From positions 1,276,033 to 1,340,032 of the forward strand of contig NZ_CAMPOV010000001.1 in NCBI RefSeq assembly GCF_946892675.1: a stretch of 64,000 bases of DNA, in the 5' to 3' direction. Below the pieces are notes generated by a model. That model had not been told where the DNA came from, ran no database searches, and saw nothing but the letters and a program-made list of their open reading frames with translations. Origin of the DNA: Arthrobacter sp. Marseille-P9274. Its GTDB lineage: Bacteria > Actinomycetota > Actinomycetes > Actinomycetales > Micrococcaceae. Made by a program: the position numbers and the translations under genes. Below are positions 7,128-17,353 of the stretch, one piece after another. The first letter of the stretch is position 1, and each line of letters starts with the position of its first letter.

Positions 7128-8668
7128 GCGGAAACGAGGACGGCCAGCGCGGCAGGCACAGGCCGGGGGCCGGACGGCGCAACGCTGCCGGACGGGAGCG
7201 AAACCGCCCCGTTAACCGCAGCCATACGAGCGCGGCTCCGTCCGAGCGCACCCGGCGGGCGGACCCGGCACGGCTGGTGGCCTTCGAAGTGCTCCGCGCG
7301 GTGAGCAGCGAAGACGCGTATGCGAACCTGGTGCTGCCGGCCCGGATCCGCCAGCACCGCCTGGACAAGCGTGACGCCGGCTTCGCCACCGAACTGGCTT
7401 ACGGTGCGCTGCGCGCCCAAGGTACCTACGACGCGATCCTGGCCAGGTGCGTGGACCGCCCGCTGGACCAGCTTGATCCCGCGATCCTCGACGCGCTGCG
7501 GCTGGGCGCGCACCAACTGCTGGCCATGCGCGTGCCGGCCCACGCCGCGCTGGACCAGACCGTGGGGCTGGCTCGTGCAGTGATCGGTGCGGGCCCGGCT
7601 TCCCTGATCAATGCCGTCCTCCGCAGGGTGAGCTCGCGTGACCTTGCGGACTGGACGACGGAGCTGACGGCCGGCAGCGATCCGGTAGCGGCCGCTGCCA
7701 TCGCCCAGAGCCATCCCGAGTGGATCGTGCGCGCCCTGCGCCAGGCGCTGGCGGGCCACGGCCGGAGCGTGGAAGAGATCGGGCAGCTGCTGGACGCGGA
7801 CAATGCGGCACCCGTGGTCAACCTCGTCGCCTTGCCTGGACTGGGAGACCTGGAGGAGGCCTTCGAAGCCGGCGCCCAGCCGGGCGGGCTGGTGAGGGAT
7901 TCCGCGCTCTACTCGGGCGGTGACGTGGGCAGGCTCGACTCGGTCCGGAAGGGCACAACGCGCGTCCAGGACGCCGGATCCCAGCTGGTGGCACGCGCAC
8001 TGGCGGGCGCGGCGCTGCGGACCGAAGGCCCGGAACGGTGGCTCGATTTGTGCGCCGGCCCCGGCGGAAAGGCCGCCTTGCTCGCGGCGCTGGCGGCAGA
8101 ACAGGGGGCGACGCTGCTGGCGAACGAGCCGGCGGCCCACCGTGCCGAACTGGTCCGGCAGGCCCTGCGCCCGGTGGACCACCGGGTCTGGGAAGTGCGG
8201 ACCGGGGACGGGCGGGACCTCGGCCGGCTTGAGCCCGATAGCTTCGACCGGGTGCTCGTAGACGCGCCGTGCACCGGCCTTGGAGCGCTGCGGCGCCGGC
8301 CTGAATCCCGCTGGCGCCGCCGTCCCGCGGACGTCGCCCAGCTGGCCCCGCTCCAGCGGGAGCTGCTCGATTCCGCCATCGCCGCTGTGAAGCCGGGAGG
8401 CCTGGTCGCCTACGTCACCTGCTCCCCGCATATTGCGGAGACGACGGCGGTCGTCACCGATGCGCTCCGGCGCCACCCGGAGATGGAACCGGGGGATTCG
8501 GCCGCGGCGCTGGATGCCGCAAGCCTCACCGGGGACCTGCAGGCCGGCAGGCCCGAGGGCGCGGGCAGCACGGCCCAGCTGTGGCCGCACATCCACGGGA
8601 CGGATGCGATGTTCCTGTCCCTGCTGCGCAAGAAGACATCCGCCGGCGCGCCGGCGGGAAAGGACTGA
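7124..8668 (+). CDS. rsmB: 16S rRNA (cytosine-5) methyltransferase, RsmB/NOL1 family
   Basis: 514 residues. An N-terminal NusB-like domain (about 40-190) precedes a SAM-dependent methyltransferase domain with LDLCAGPGGKAALLAAL (about 307-323), DAPCTGLGALRRRPESRWRR and the catalytic-cysteine motif YVTCSP. It methylates C967 of 16S rRNA in E. coli. The first 45 residues are basic, Arg/Gly-rich and probably disordered. It begins inside the fmt stop, and rpe starts 10 bp after its end. Confidence 0.93.
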   Translation: MSGNEDGQRGRHRPGAGRRNAAGRERNRPVNRSHTSAAPSERTRRADPARLVAFEVLRAVSSEDAYANLVLPARIRQHRLDKRDAGFATELAYGALRAQGTYDAILARCVDRPLDQLDPAILDALRLGAHQLLAMRVPAHAALDQTVGLARAVIGAGPASLINAVLRRVSSRDLADWTTELTAGSDPVAAAAIAQSHPEWIVRALRQALAGHGRSVEEIGQLLDADNAAPVVNLVALPGLGDLEEAFEAGAQPGGLVRDSALYSGGDVGRLDSVRKGTTRVQDAGSQLVARALAGAALRTEGPERWLDLCAGPGGKAALLAALAAEQGATLLANEPAAHRAELVRQALRPVDHRVWEVRTGDGRDLGRLEPDSFDRVLVDAPCTGLGALRRRPESRWRRRPADVAQLAPLQRELLDSAIAAVKPGGLVAYVTCSPHIAETTAVVTDALRRHPEMEPGDSAAALDAASLTGDLQAGRPEGAGSTAQLWPHIHGTDAMFLSLLRKKTSAGAPAGKD

Positions 8669-8677
8669 CCACCAGCC

Positions 8678-9349
8678 ATGCACCAGTGCTGCATCAACCC
8701 GAGCATTCTCTCCGCCGACTTCGTCAATCTTGAGTCCGAACTTGCCCGAATCGCGTCGGCCGACGCCGTCCACGTGGACGTGATGGACAACCATTTCGTG
8801 CCCAACCTGACCATCGGGCTGCCCGTGGTGGAACGGATCCAGGCGGTCAGCAGGCTCCCGCTGGATGTACACCTGATGATCGAGGATCCTGACCGCTGGG
8901 CGCCGGGCTATGCCGAGGCCGGCGTGGACTCGGTGACTTTCCACGTCGAAGCGTCGGCGGCGCCGGTCAAGCTGGCCCGCGATCTTCGGGACCGCGGCGC
9001 GAAGGCGGGCATGGCGCTCAGGCCTGCCACCGCCGTCGAACCCTATCTGGACCTACTGCCTGAGATGGACATGCTGCTGATCATGACGGTGGAACCCGGC
9101 TTCGGGGGCCAGTCCTTCCTGGACGTCACGCTGCCGAAGATCCGCCGTGCCGCTGACGCCGTCGCCGGGTCGGGCCTCCCGGTGGCAATCCAGGTGGACG
9201 GCGGTGTCACGGAGGAGACCATCCACCGGGCAGCCGCGGCCGGGGCCAATGTCTTCGTCGCCGGCTCGGCGGTGTACGGCGCCGAGGACCCGGATGCCGC
9301 CATCACGTCGCTGAGGAACGCCGCTCAAAGGGCGCTTTCACGGGGCTGA
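8678..9349 (+). CDS. rpe: ribulose-phosphate 3-epimerase
   Basis: 223-residue TIM barrel with NPSILSADF at the N-terminus, the metal-binding [24 protein letters not shown], and the phosphate-binding VDGGV plus GSAVYG near the end. It interconverts ribulose-5-P and xylulose-5-P. It is the last gene of the def-fmt-rsmB-rpe run and lies directly upstream of the riboflavin operon, which consumes ribulose-5-P through RibB. It ends before the FMN riboswitch. Confidence 0.95.
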   Translation: MHQCCINPSILSADFVNLESELARIASADAVHVDVMDNHFVPNLTIGLPVVERIQAVSRLPLDVHLMIEDPDRWAPGYAEAGVDSVTFHVEASAAPVKLARDLRDRGAKAGMALRPATAVEPYLDLLPEMDMLLIMTVEPGFGGQSFLDVTLPKIRRAADAVAGSGLPVAIQVDGGVTEETIHRAAAAGANVFVAGSAVYGAEDPDAAITSLRNAAQRALSRG

Positions 9350-9435
9350 TGCGTCAATGTGCCGTGTGTTACAGGCCGTGACGGGAATAGCCGTGGGGCC
9401 CGCGGCAGTTATGGCACAATAGCAATCACAAAACA

Positions 9436-9578
9436 ACGTGCTCCGGGGTCGGTGTAAGTCCGAACCGGCGGTTATAGTCCGCGACCCGCGGTCGACGGAA
9501 CAGCAATGTTCCGCAGGCAGCGGCTGAACCGGTGGAATTCCGGTACCGACAGTCAAAGTCTGGATGGGAGAAGCACGT
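9436..9578 (+). promoter_or_regulatory. FMN riboswitch (RFN element)
   Basis: The closing helix ACGTGCT (9436-9442) pairs with AGCACGT (9572-9578). Between them lie hallmark RFN segments: GGGGTCGGTGTAAGTCCGAA, CCGGCGGTTATAGTCCGCGA, the variable GGTCGACGG arm, and GAACCGGTGGAATTCCGGTA followed by CCGACAGTCAAAGTCTGGAT and GGGAGAAG. It should bind FMN and repress the ribM-ribD-ribE-ribB-ribA-ribH operon. The 114-nt stretch to the ribM start has no clear T-run terminator, so control of translation initiation is more likely, but this is inference. Confidence 0.95.
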
Positions 9579-9692
9579 ACAGTTGGCAGCCAGCCGACGG
9601 TGCGCACGGTCCGCATGGACCCGGCGACCGTTGCCTGCAGCTACCGCACTGTCGTTACCCCGGAGCCGCCGCGGCTTTCGGAAAGGAACGGC

Positions 9693-10400
9693 ATGGATCT
9701 CCTGCGGTGGCTCTTTGAAGCCCAGATACCCGTCGCCGGCAGCGTGTTGCTGCTGCGCGAGGTGCTGGGCAATATCTTCGGCCTGTTGAGCGCCCTCGGG
9801 GGCATGCGCCGGAAGGTCTGGGCCTGGCCGGTCGGCATTGCCGGCAACCTCATCCTCCTCACCGTCTTCCTCGGTTCCCTGTTCGGTGCCGCCAGCACGG
9901 CGACGCTGCTCGGGCAGGCCGGCCGGCAGGTCATGTTCATCGCCGTAGCGGTCTACGGCTGGCGCCGCTGGAGCCAGAGCCGCCGGGACGGCGCCGACGG
10001 AGCCGGACATGCGCTGGCTCCGCGATTCGCCTCCGGCCGGGAACGGATCGGCCTGGCCGCCGGTATGGTGCTGGGCACCGTGGCCCTCACCCCGCTGTTC
10101 GCCGCGCTCGGCTCCTACGAGCCCGTGTGGGCGGATGCCTGGACCTTCGTCGGTTCCCTGCTGGCGACCTACGGGATGGCCCGCGGCTGGGTGGAGTTCT
10201 GGCTGGTCTGGGTTGCCGTGGACATCGTGGGCGTCCCGCTGCTCTTCAGCGCCGGCTACTACGCGTCGGCCGTCATGTACCTGTTCTATGGGGCATTCAC
10301 CCTGATCGGCTTCTTCGTCTGGTGGCGGGCCCATGACCGCATCAAGGCCGGGGCCGGGGCGGCTGTCGCGGAGCCGGCACTGGAACGGGCGGCCCGCTGA
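9693..10400 (+). CDS. ribM: PnuC/RibM-family riboflavin transporter
   Basis: 235-residue integral membrane protein of the PnuC family, with about 7 hydrophobic segments and the family elements NIFGLLSALGGMRRKVWAWP, GNLILLTVFL and YGWRRW. Its position directly behind an FMN riboswitch and ahead of ribD matches RibM (PnuX) of Corynebacterium, a facilitator that imports riboflavin. ATG 9693 is chosen, with AAAGGAA 5 nt upstream; the open frame before it is riboswitch RNA. Its stop overlaps the ribD start by one base. Confidence 0.85.
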   Translation: MDLLRWLFEAQIPVAGSVLLLREVLGNIFGLLSALGGMRRKVWAWPVGIAGNLILLTVFLGSLFGAASTATLLGQAGRQVMFIAVAVYGWRRWSQSRRDGADGAGHALAPRFASGRERIGLAAGMVLGTVALTPLFAALGSYEPVWADAWTFVGSLLATYGMARGWVEFWLVWVAVDIVGVPLLFSAGYYASAVMYLFYGAFTLIGFFVWWRAHDRIKAGAGAAVAEPALERAAR

Positions 10401-11482
10401 TGGCGGCTCAGGAGTTCACGGCTGTCGAGGAGCGGGCGATGCAGCTGGCCCTCGGGGAGGCACGTCGCGGCGTGCGCGGGGCCAATCCGCTGGTCGGTGC
10501 GGCCGTCCTCGATGCCGACGGAGCGATCCTGGCGAGCGGCTACCACCGCGGCGCCGGCTTTCCGCACGCGGAGGTCGAGGCGCTGGCCTGCCTGCCGGAC
10601 GGGCTCGACCGGACCGCCCTGGCCGACTGCACCATGGTGGTGACGCTGGAGCCATGCAACCATCATGGGCGGACCGGCCCCTGTGCGGTTGCCGTGGCCG
10701 AGGCCGGGATCGGCCGCCTGATTCATGCCTCGGACGACCAGACGTCGGCCGCCGGGGGAGCCGACTACCTGCGCAGCCGCGGGGTGGATGTGGGCTCCGG
10801 CCTCTGCCGCGACGAGGCACTGGACCTGAACCAGCGGTGGTTCAAGGCCAAGTCGGCCCAACGGCCGTTCACCACCATGCACATCGCGCAGACCCTTGAC
10901 GGCCTGATCGCGGCCGCCGACGGCAGCAGCCAGTGGATCACCTGCGAGGCGGCCCGGCAGGACAGCCACGGCATCCGGGCTCGGGTGGACGCGATCATCG
11001 CCGGTACCGGGACCGTCTTCGCCGACAACCCCCGACTGACCGCCCGGACCGGGAACGGGGAGCCCGCCGCCAGCCAGCCGCTGCGTGTGGTCATGGGCGC
11101 CCGCGACGTTCCCGACGACGCGGCGGTGCGCGGCAGCGACGGGAAGTTCCTTCAGCTGCACACCCACGATCCCGCCGAAGTGCTGGAGTCGCTGGCCCGC
11201 CGCGGCATAGCCCACGCCATGATCGAGGGCGGCGCCACGGTGGCGGCCGCCTTCCTGAAGGCGGACCTCGTGGACGAGCTGGTCCTCTATCTTGCGCCGC
11301 TGCTGCTCGGCGCCGGCACGCGTTCGACGGCGCCGCTGGGTATCGGCACCCTGGCGGACGCGGCGCACTGGCGCTGGGATAGCTCCGGCGGCGGCCACAC
11401 CACCAATCTCGGCGCTGACCTGCGCCTGCATCTTGAACCAGCACCGGCTGGCACCACGCCTGCGGTACGGAAAGGACTCTGA
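10400..11482 (+). CDS. ribD: bifunctional diaminohydroxyphosphoribosylaminopyrimidine deaminase / reductase
   Basis: 360 residues. The N-terminal zinc deaminase domain has HAE (56-58) and PCNHHGRTGPC (85-95). The C-terminal RibD reductase domain (about 150-350) has a TLDGLIAAADGSSQWIT start and GGATVAAAFL. It carries out the two steps after GTP cyclohydrolase II. It overlaps ribM and ribE by single bases, so the genes are tightly coupled. Confidence 0.96.
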   Translation: MAAQEFTAVEERAMQLALGEARRGVRGANPLVGAAVLDADGAILASGYHRGAGFPHAEVEALACLPDGLDRTALADCTMVVTLEPCNHHGRTGPCAVAVAEAGIGRLIHASDDQTSAAGGADYLRSRGVDVGSGLCRDEALDLNQRWFKAKSAQRPFTTMHIAQTLDGLIAAADGSSQWITCEAARQDSHGIRARVDAIIAGTGTVFADNPRLTARTGNGEPAASQPLRVVMGARDVPDDAAVRGSDGKFLQLHTHDPAEVLESLARRGIAHAMIEGGATVAAAFLKADLVDELVLYLAPLLLGAGTRSTAPLGIGTLADAAHWRWDSSGGGHTTNLGADLRLHLEPAPAGTTPAVRKGL

Positions 11483-12138
11483 TGTTTACCGGAATTGTCA
11501 CGGAGCGAGGCGGCGTGGAGTCGCTTGTCCTCCATCCCGAGACGGACAGCGCCGTGCTGACGTTCTCGGCTGGCGCGTCCGCCGAGGACCTCGGACTCGG
11601 CGGGTCCATCGCGGTCAACGGCGTCTGCCTGACGGCCGTGAGCATTGCGGACGGCCGCATCGCCGTCGACGTCATGGGGGAGACCCTGCGCCGGACCACC
11701 ACCGGCGAGCTGAAGGAAGGCAGGAGCGTCAACCTGGAACGTTGCGTTCCAGCCGGCGGGCGGCTGGACGGGCACGTGGTCCAAGGCCACGTCGATGCCG
11801 TGGGCGCGCTGCTGGAGCGGGAGAACGTCGGCGACTGGGACCGGCTGCGCTTCTCCGTTCCGGCCCGGCAGGCCCGGTACATCGCGGAGAAGGGCTCAAT
11901 TGCGGTCGACGGCGTGTCCCTCACCGTGACGGCGGTCAGCGAACCCGGCGCCGAGGAGCCGTGGTTCGAGGTCGGGCTGATCCCCACCACGCTGGCCGAG
12001 ACCTCCCTGGGTGACAAGGCCATCGGCGACAAGGTCAACCTCGAGGTGGACGTGCTGGCCAAGTACGCGGAGCGGCTGCTGGCCTACACCGCCGCGGGCA
12101 GCCAGCCGGCCCGCCACGCGGCAGGAGAACCGGCATGA
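11482..12138 (+). CDS. ribE: riboflavin synthase, alpha subunit
   Basis: 218 residues with the start [10 protein letters not shown] and two lumazine-binding repeats: one with VNGVCLTAV (about 47-55), the other with [11 protein letters not shown] (about 140-150). It makes riboflavin from two molecules of 6,7-dimethyl-8-ribityllumazine, supplied by RibH encoded 1.4 kb downstream. It overlaps the ribB start by 4 bp. Confidence 0.96.
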   Translation: MFTGIVTERGGVESLVLHPETDSAVLTFSAGASAEDLGLGGSIAVNGVCLTAVSIADGRIAVDVMGETLRRTTTGELKEGRSVNLERCVPAGGRLDGHVVQGHVDAVGALLERENVGDWDRLRFSVPARQARYIAEKGSIAVDGVSLTVTAVSEPGAEEPWFEVGLIPTTLAETSLGDKAIGDKVNLEVDVLAKYAERLLAYTAAGSQPARHAAGEPA

Positions 12139-12797
12139 GCGCGGCCGTCGAATCCCCGATCAGGTTGGACGCAATCGAACTGGCCATTGCCGCCATCGCG
12201 GCCGGCCAGCCGGTCGTCGTCGTCGATGACGAAGACCGCGAGAACGAAGGTGACATTATCTTCGCCGCCGACGCCTCCACGCCTGCCCTGATGGGCTGGA
12301 CCGTCCGGCATACCTCCGGTGTGATCTGCGTGCCCCTGACCGGCGCGCGGGCGGACCGCCTGGACCTCCCGCCGATGGTGGAGGACAACCAGGATGCCAA
12401 GGGCACCGCGTACACCGTCTCGTGCGATGCCGCGTCGGGCGTTTCCACCGGGATCAGTTCCTCGGACCGCGCGCGCACTGCGCTGGTCCTGGCGTCGCCG
12501 CAGAGCACCGCGGCCCAGCTGAGCCGGCCGGGCCACATCTTCCCGCTGCGGGCGGTCGACGGCGGTGTCCTGGTCCGTCGGGGCCACACCGAAGCGGCGG
12601 TGGACCTGTGCAGGCTGGGTGGCCGGGAACCGGTCGGGGTCATCGCCGAACTGGTCCACGACGACGGCGAAATGATGCGGCTGCCCGCGCTCCGCGAGTT
12701 CGCCAATGAGCACGGCTGCCCGTTGGTCTCGATCGAGGACCTGGTGAACCATCTGTCCGCCATCGCACGGCCTGTGGCGGGGGAGGCCGGGCGATGA
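12135..12797 (+). CDS. ribB: 3,4-dihydroxy-2-butanone 4-phosphate synthase (stand-alone)
   Basis: 220 residues with [17 protein letters not shown] (acidic metal/substrate site, about 31-47), TSGVICVPL, the loop [17 protein letters not shown] and [11 protein letters not shown]. It converts ribulose-5-P to the four-carbon precursor of the xylene ring. Many actinobacteria fuse this domain to GTP cyclohydrolase II; here the gene ends and ribA starts in another frame with a 4-bp ATGA overlap. Confidence 0.95.
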   Translation: MSAAVESPIRLDAIELAIAAIAAGQPVVVVDDEDRENEGDIIFAADASTPALMGWTVRHTSGVICVPLTGARADRLDLPPMVEDNQDAKGTAYTVSCDAASGVSTGISSSDRARTALVLASPQSTAAQLSRPGHIFPLRAVDGGVLVRRGHTEAAVDLCRLGGREPVGVIAELVHDDGEMMRLPALREFANEHGCPLVSIEDLVNHLSAIARPVAGEAGR

Positions 12798-13462
12798 GCG
12801 GCGTCGGCGAGACGGCGGCGGCGGGAACCGCGCCGGCGGTGCCGCTGGCCAACGTCACCGGGGGACCCTCCGTCCAGCTGCCGACGGCCTTCGGCTTTTT
12901 CACGGCGCGCGCGTGGACCGACGAAGGCACCGGCGTGGAGCACCTGAGCGTCACATCGCCGGTCCGGCCGGAATCCGCCCCGCTGGTTCGGCTGCATTCG
13001 GAATGCCTCACGGGCGACGTCTTCGCCTCCTACCGCTGCGACTGCGGTGAGCAGCTGGAGCAGGCGCTGACCCTGATCGCCGAACATGGCGGCACGGTGC
13101 TGTACCTGCGGGGCCAGGAGGGACGCGGCATCGGCCTGGCCAACAAGATCCGCGCGTATGCGCTGCAGGAAGGCGGCGCCGACACGGTGGAAGCCAACGA
13201 GCAGCTCGGCCTGCCGGTCGACGGCAGGGACTACTCGGCCGCCGCCGCGATCCTGCACACCATGGGGCTGGACCACATCCGGCTGCTGAGCAACAACCCG
13301 ATCAAGGGTTCCAAGCTCGCAGCCTTCGGAATCACCGTCGAGGAGATGGTCTCCTCGGAAGTGCCCTCCCGCGAACAGAACCGGCGCTACCTGCAGACCA
13401 AGCGGGACCGCATGGACCACCGCCTGGCCCTGCTGGAAGACCAGCCGATCCACCAGAGCTGA
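12794..13462 (+). CDS. ribA: GTP cyclohydrolase II (stand-alone)
   Basis: 222 residues with the zinc site [19 protein letters not shown] (three cysteines around residues 80-95), [21 protein letters not shown] and the C-terminal [17 protein letters not shown]. It opens GTP to start riboflavin synthesis. The first 35 residues (Ala/Gly/Thr-rich, then [17 protein letters not shown]) are longer than the E. coli enzyme. It overlaps ribB by 4 bp. Confidence 0.95.
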   Translation: MSGVGETAAAGTAPAVPLANVTGGPSVQLPTAFGFFTARAWTDEGTGVEHLSVTSPVRPESAPLVRLHSECLTGDVFASYRCDCGEQLEQALTLIAEHGGTVLYLRGQEGRGIGLANKIRAYALQEGGADTVEANEQLGLPVDGRDYSAAAAILHTMGLDHIRLLSNNPIKGSKLAAFGITVEEMVSSEVPSREQNRRYLQTKRDRMDHRLALLEDQPIHQS

Positions 13463-14023
<561 letters not shown>

Positions 14024-14030
14024 CGCGGCG

Positions 14031-14055
14031 CCGGCCCGGTGCGTCGCCGGGCCGG
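14031..14055 (+). terminator. probable terminator after ribH
   Basis: CCGGCCCGG (14031-14039) pairs perfectly with CCGGGCCGG (14047-14055); TGGGCTTTG follows. The T-run is weak, but the location between the rib and his genes fits. Confidence 0.5.
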
Positions 14056-14108
14056 TGGGCTTTGTCACATAGGCCGGGGCCTTTTGCGGCGCACGCGGAA
14101 CCCTGACG

Positions 14109-14114
14109 TACTCT
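14109..14114 (+). promoter_or_regulatory. hisE: -10 box (TACTCT) for a leaderless hisE transcript
   Basis: TACTCT lies 7 nt before the hisE GTG, with no Shine-Dalgarno in between. Transcription would start at or next to the start codon. Confidence 0.45.
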
Positions 14115-14121
14115 AAAGAGC

Positions 14122-14385
14122 GTGAAATCCTTCGAATCCCTCTTCGCCGAGCTCAGCGAGAAAGCCCGGAACCGCCCGGAAGGCTCCGGCACCGTCGCCG
14201 AACTGGACTCCGGCGTGCATGGCATCGGCAAGAAGGTCGTCGAGGAAGCCGCGGAGGTCTGGATGGCCGCGGAGTACGAGTCGGATGAGGCGGCCGCCGA
14301 GGAGATTTCCCAGCTGCTCTACCACCTGCAGGTGCTGATGCTCGCCAAGGGCCTGTCGCTGGAGGACGTGTACAAGCATCTGTAG
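14122..14385 (+). CDS. hisE: phosphoribosyl-ATP pyrophosphatase
   Basis: 87 residues, all-alpha MazG-like fold: [20 protein letters not shown] (metal-binding EE-x-x-E) and [27 protein letters not shown]. It performs the second step of histidine synthesis. The start is GTG 14122, and the protein begins [10 protein letters not shown]. It is a separate gene from hisI, which lies 2.8 kb downstream. hisG follows after 99 bp. Confidence 0.95.
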   Translation: MKSFESLFAELSEKARNRPEGSGTVAELDSGVHGIGKKVVEEAAEVWMAAEYESDEAAAEEISQLLYHLQVLMLAKGLSLEDVYKHL

Positions 14386-14484
14386 CGGGACACCGCCTCA
14401 GGAGGTGTTCCGCCCGACCACCGGCAACGTTCTTCCGACCCCGCCGGCCCTGGAGCCGGCCACATCCTTGCAGAAAGTCAGTCC

Positions 14485-15330
14485 ATGCTGCGTGTAGCTG
14501 TTCCCAATAAAGGTTCCTTGTCCGAGGCCGCTTCCGGCATGCTCACGGAGGCCGGCTACCGGCAGCGCCGTGACAACCGTGAACTCGTCATGGTCGATCC
14601 GGACAACGACATCGAATTCTTCTTCCTCCGTCCACGCGACATCGCCGTCTACGTCGGCAAGGGCACCCTGGACGTCGGCATCACCGGCCGCGACCTGTTC
14701 CTCGACGCCCAGGTCGAGGCCGAGGAACTGCTGGCCCTGGGCTTCGGCACCTCCACCTTCCGCTTCGCCGGACCCGTCGGGGAGTTCTCCCGGGCCGACC
14801 AGCTGGAAGGCAAGCGGCTGGCCACCAGCTACGACGGGCTCCTGCGCGACTACCTGGCGGAGCGCGACATCGATGCCAAGGTGGTCCGGCTTGACGGCGC
14901 GGTGGAGTCCTCGGTCCGGCTCGGTGTCGCGGACGCCATCGCCGACGTCGTCGAGACCGGCAACACGCTCAAGGCGGCCGGCATGGAGATCTTCGGCGAC
15001 CCGATCCTGAAGTCCGAGGCCGTCCTCATCGGCCGCAAGGGCCACGCGGCCCCCGCGGGCCTCGACGTGCTGATCCGCCGGCTGCGGGGCGTCATCGTCG
15101 CCCGCGAATACGTGATGATGGACTACGACATCCGCAAGAACCTGGTCGAGCAGGCCGCGGCGCTGACGCCGGGGCTGGAATCGCCCACCGTCTCGCCGCT
15201 GCGCGACACCGACTGGGTGGCCGTGCGGTCCATGGTCCGCCGCAGCCAGACCAACCGGGTGATGGACGAGCTCTACGACCTGGGCGCCCGCGCCATCCTG
15301 GTCAGCACCATCCACGCCTGCCGCATCTGA
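14485..15330 (+). CDS. hisG: ATP phosphoribosyltransferase (long form)
   Basis: 281 residues starting [16 protein letters not shown]. The catalytic domains contain [13 protein letters not shown] and the PRPP loop [26 protein letters not shown]. The C-terminal ACT-like regulatory domain (about 210-281) makes this the long, HisZ-independent form that is usually feedback-inhibited by histidine. It catalyses the first committed step. It is preceded by hisE and followed 14 bp later by hisF. Confidence 0.96.
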   Translation: MLRVAVPNKGSLSEAASGMLTEAGYRQRRDNRELVMVDPDNDIEFFFLRPRDIAVYVGKGTLDVGITGRDLFLDAQVEAEELLALGFGTSTFRFAGPVGEFSRADQLEGKRLATSYDGLLRDYLAERDIDAKVVRLDGAVESSVRLGVADAIADVVETGNTLKAAGMEIFGDPILKSEAVLIGRKGHAAPAGLDVLIRRLRGVIVAREYVMMDYDIRKNLVEQAAALTPGLESPTVSPLRDTDWVAVRSMVRRSQTNRVMDELYDLGARAILVSTIHACRI

Positions 15331-15344
15331 ACCGGGAGGACAGC

Positions 15345-16115
15345 ATGTCAGTTGCCATCCGTGTCATTCCTTGCCTCGACGTCGACGCCGGACGCGTGGT
15401 CAAGGGGGTCAATTTCGAGGGCCTGCGGGACGCCGGCGATCCGGTCGAACTCGCCCACCGGTACGACCGTGCCGGCGCGGACGAGCTCACCTTCCTTGAT
15501 GTGACCGCCTCCTCCGGCAACCGGGAAACGACGTTCGACGTCGTCGCCCGCACCGCCGAGGAGGTCTTCATCCCGCTGACGGTCGGCGGCGGCGTGCGCG
15601 GCGTGGCCGACGTCGACAAGCTGCTGCGCTACGGCGCGGACAAGGCCTCGATCAATACCGCCGCCGTGGTGCGCCCCGACGTGATCGACGAGATTGCCCA
15701 CCACTTCGGTTCCCAGGTCCTGGTGCTCTCCCTCGACGCCCGCCGCACCGCGGACGCGTCCGTTCCCTCCGGCTTCGAGGTCACGACGCACGGCGGCCGC
15801 AAGGGCACCGGCATTGACGCCATCGCGTGGGCGCGGGAGTCGGCGGACCGCGGTGTCGGCGAAATCCTGCTGAACTCGATTGATGCGGACGGCACCAAGG
15901 AAGGCTTCGACCTGGAGATGATCCGCGCGGTCCGCGCCGCGGTCAAGGTGCCGCTGATTGCCTCCGGCGGTGCCGGCAAGCCCGAGCACTTCCCCCCGGC
16001 CGTGGCGGCGGGCGCGGACGCCGTGCTGGCGGCCTCGGTGTTCCACTTCGGACCGGACGACGCGATCGCGCAGGTCAAGAAGGCGATCCGCGAAGCCGGC
16101 TACCCGGTCCGCTGA
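15345..16115 (+). CDS. hisF: imidazole glycerol phosphate synthase, cyclase subunit
   Basis: 256-residue (beta/alpha)8 barrel starting [21 protein letters not shown]. The catalytic aspartates are in CLDV and [10 protein letters not shown], and the phosphate sites are in TVGGGVRG and ASGGAGK. It works with HisH (not in the window) to form IGP and AICAR. Ribosome site GGGAGGA lies 5 nt before the ATG. It is the last gene of the hisEGF group. Confidence 0.96.
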   Translation: MSVAIRVIPCLDVDAGRVVKGVNFEGLRDAGDPVELAHRYDRAGADELTFLDVTASSGNRETTFDVVARTAEEVFIPLTVGGGVRGVADVDKLLRYGADKASINTAAVVRPDVIDEIAHHFGSQVLVLSLDARRTADASVPSGFEVTTHGGRKGTGIDAIAWARESADRGVGEILLNSIDADGTKEGFDLEMIRAVRAAVKVPLIASGGAGKPEHFPPAVAAGADAVLAASVFHFGPDDAIAQVKKAIREAGYPVR

Positions 16116-16163
16116 CCGTTCCTGCGGGCGGGCGGGCGACGGCGTGAGCCGGCGGGTCGGGGA

Positions 16164-16808
16164 CTACAGCCCGATGTCGGCGCTTTCCAGGAGCGCGACC
16201 GCATCCTCCTGGCCTTCGAACGTCACGAGCGCGTGCTTGGTCCGTCCGTGCGCGTGCATCAGCAGTTCGCCCGGTTCCCCGGTAATGGCGACGGACACTG
16301 CCGCGCGCTTGGCCACGTGCCTCGGTCCGTCCGGCCTGACCAGGATGATGCCCAGGTCCACGCCGCGGTAGAGGATAGCTGCCCGCTTGATGAGTTCGTC
16401 CCATAGCGCGTTGGAGTACGCCTCGTCCAGCGCCCGCGGCGCCCAGCGGTGCGGGGCGCGGCGGATGTCTTCGGTGTGCACGAAGTACTCGATCAGGTTC
16501 GCGGCCTCGTCCACCGGCTTCAGCCGCAGTGGCGAGAGCCGCGGGGGACCGGAGCGGAAGGACTGAACCAGCTTGGCGTACCCGGCCGCACCGCGCGAAG
16601 TGTCCGCCAGCTTGCGGGTGGCCTCCTCCGATACCTTGGACAGCGGCTTGAAGGCCATGCCGAGCTGGGCCAGCGGGCGGTGCTCGCGAAGGTACAGGTG
16701 CGCGGCAAGGTCGGCCGTCCGCCAGCCCGCGCACAGCGTGGGGGAGTCCGGGCCGGCGGCTAGCAGTGTCTCGGCCAGGACTTCTCGGGACGGTTGAACG
16801 AAATGCAT
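16164..16808 (-). CDS. TIGR03085 / DinB-like maleylpyruvate-isomerase-type protein
   Basis: 214 residues. The N-terminus MHFVQPSREVLAETLLAAGP and LCAGWRTADLAAHLYLREHRP, together with EYFVHTEDIRRA, match the actinobacterial TIGR03085 family. These are DinB/mycothiol-dependent-like four-helix proteins with a histidine metal site, and their substrate is unknown. ATG 16808 is chosen: it has AGGA 4 nt upstream and a TAGGTT box 8 nt upstream, so the message may be nearly leaderless. It is convergent with hisF and divergent from hisI. Confidence 0.75.
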   Translation of the reverse strand: MHFVQPSREVLAETLLAAGPDSPTLCAGWRTADLAAHLYLREHRPLAQLGMAFKPLSKVSEEATRKLADTSRGAAGYAKLVQSFRSGPPRLSPLRLKPVDEAANLIEYFVHTEDIRRAPHRWAPRALDEAYSNALWDELIKRAAILYRGVDLGIILVRPDGPRHVAKRAAVSVAITGEPGELLMHAHGRTKHALVTFEGQEDAVALLESADIGL

Positions 16809-16905
16809 CAGTCCTGAACCTAGCACGAAGCCGCCATATTGGGCTCGGGCCGCAACTTTGAGGCACCGATGTTAACGCCGTCGAAACCCGCTCTCTGCAA
16901 ACCAC

Positions 16906-16911
16906 TAGACT
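16906..16911 (+). promoter_or_regulatory. hisI: -10 box (TAGACT) for a leaderless hisI-trp transcript
   Basis: TAGACT ends 7 nt before the hisI ATG, so the predicted transcription start coincides with the start codon. No -35 close to TTGACA is seen. Confidence 0.5.
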
Positions 16912-16918
16912 TGAGGGG

Positions 16919-17353
16919 ATGTCCTCCCTTTCACACCCCGTGCCGTCCGCTGCCGGCACCGAAGAAGACCAGCTGCCGGCCGCCGTCGCCCGCCTGCTGA
17001 AGCGCGATGCAGCCGGACTGGTGGCGGCCGTCATCCAGCAGCATGACACCAACGAGGTCCTGATGCTCGGCTGGATGGACGATGAGGCGCTGCGCCGCAC
17101 GCTCAGCACCGGCCGCGTGACTTTCTATTCACGCTCCCGGCAGGAGTACTGGCGCAAGGGGGACACCTCCGGCCACGTCCAGTGGGTCAAGTCCGTGGCC
17201 CTGGATTGCGACGGCGATGCCCTCCTCGTGCGGGTGGACCAGGTGGGCGCCGCATGCCATACCGGCACCCGCACCTGCTTCGACGGGCGCGCCATCGACG
17301 CCGTCGTCGGCCCCGCAGCAGAAGAGAACCCGACCGCGAAAGAAAGCAAGTAA
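16919..17353 (+). CDS. hisI: phosphoribosyl-AMP cyclohydrolase
   Basis: 144 residues. [23 protein letters not shown] and the metal-binding [21 protein letters not shown] followed by TRTC are diagnostic (two cysteines at the C-terminal metal site). It opens the purine ring in the third step of histidine synthesis. Its TAA overlaps the trpE ATG (TAATG), so histidine and tryptophan genes share a transcript. Confidence 0.95.
   Translation: MSSLSHPVPSAAGTEEDQLPAAVARLLKRDAAGLVAAVIQQHDTNEVLMLGWMDDEALRRTLSTGRVTFYSRSRQEYWRKGDTSGHVQWVKSVALDCDGDALLVRVDQVGAACHTGTRTCFDGRAIDAVVGPAAEENPTAKESK

Noticed and set aside
6635-8944. 769-codon open frame on the minus strand across fmt, rsmB and rpe
   Set aside because: A high-GC shadow: it lies antisense to three clearly coding genes, its product is Arg/Gly/Pro-rich and no domain is recognisable.
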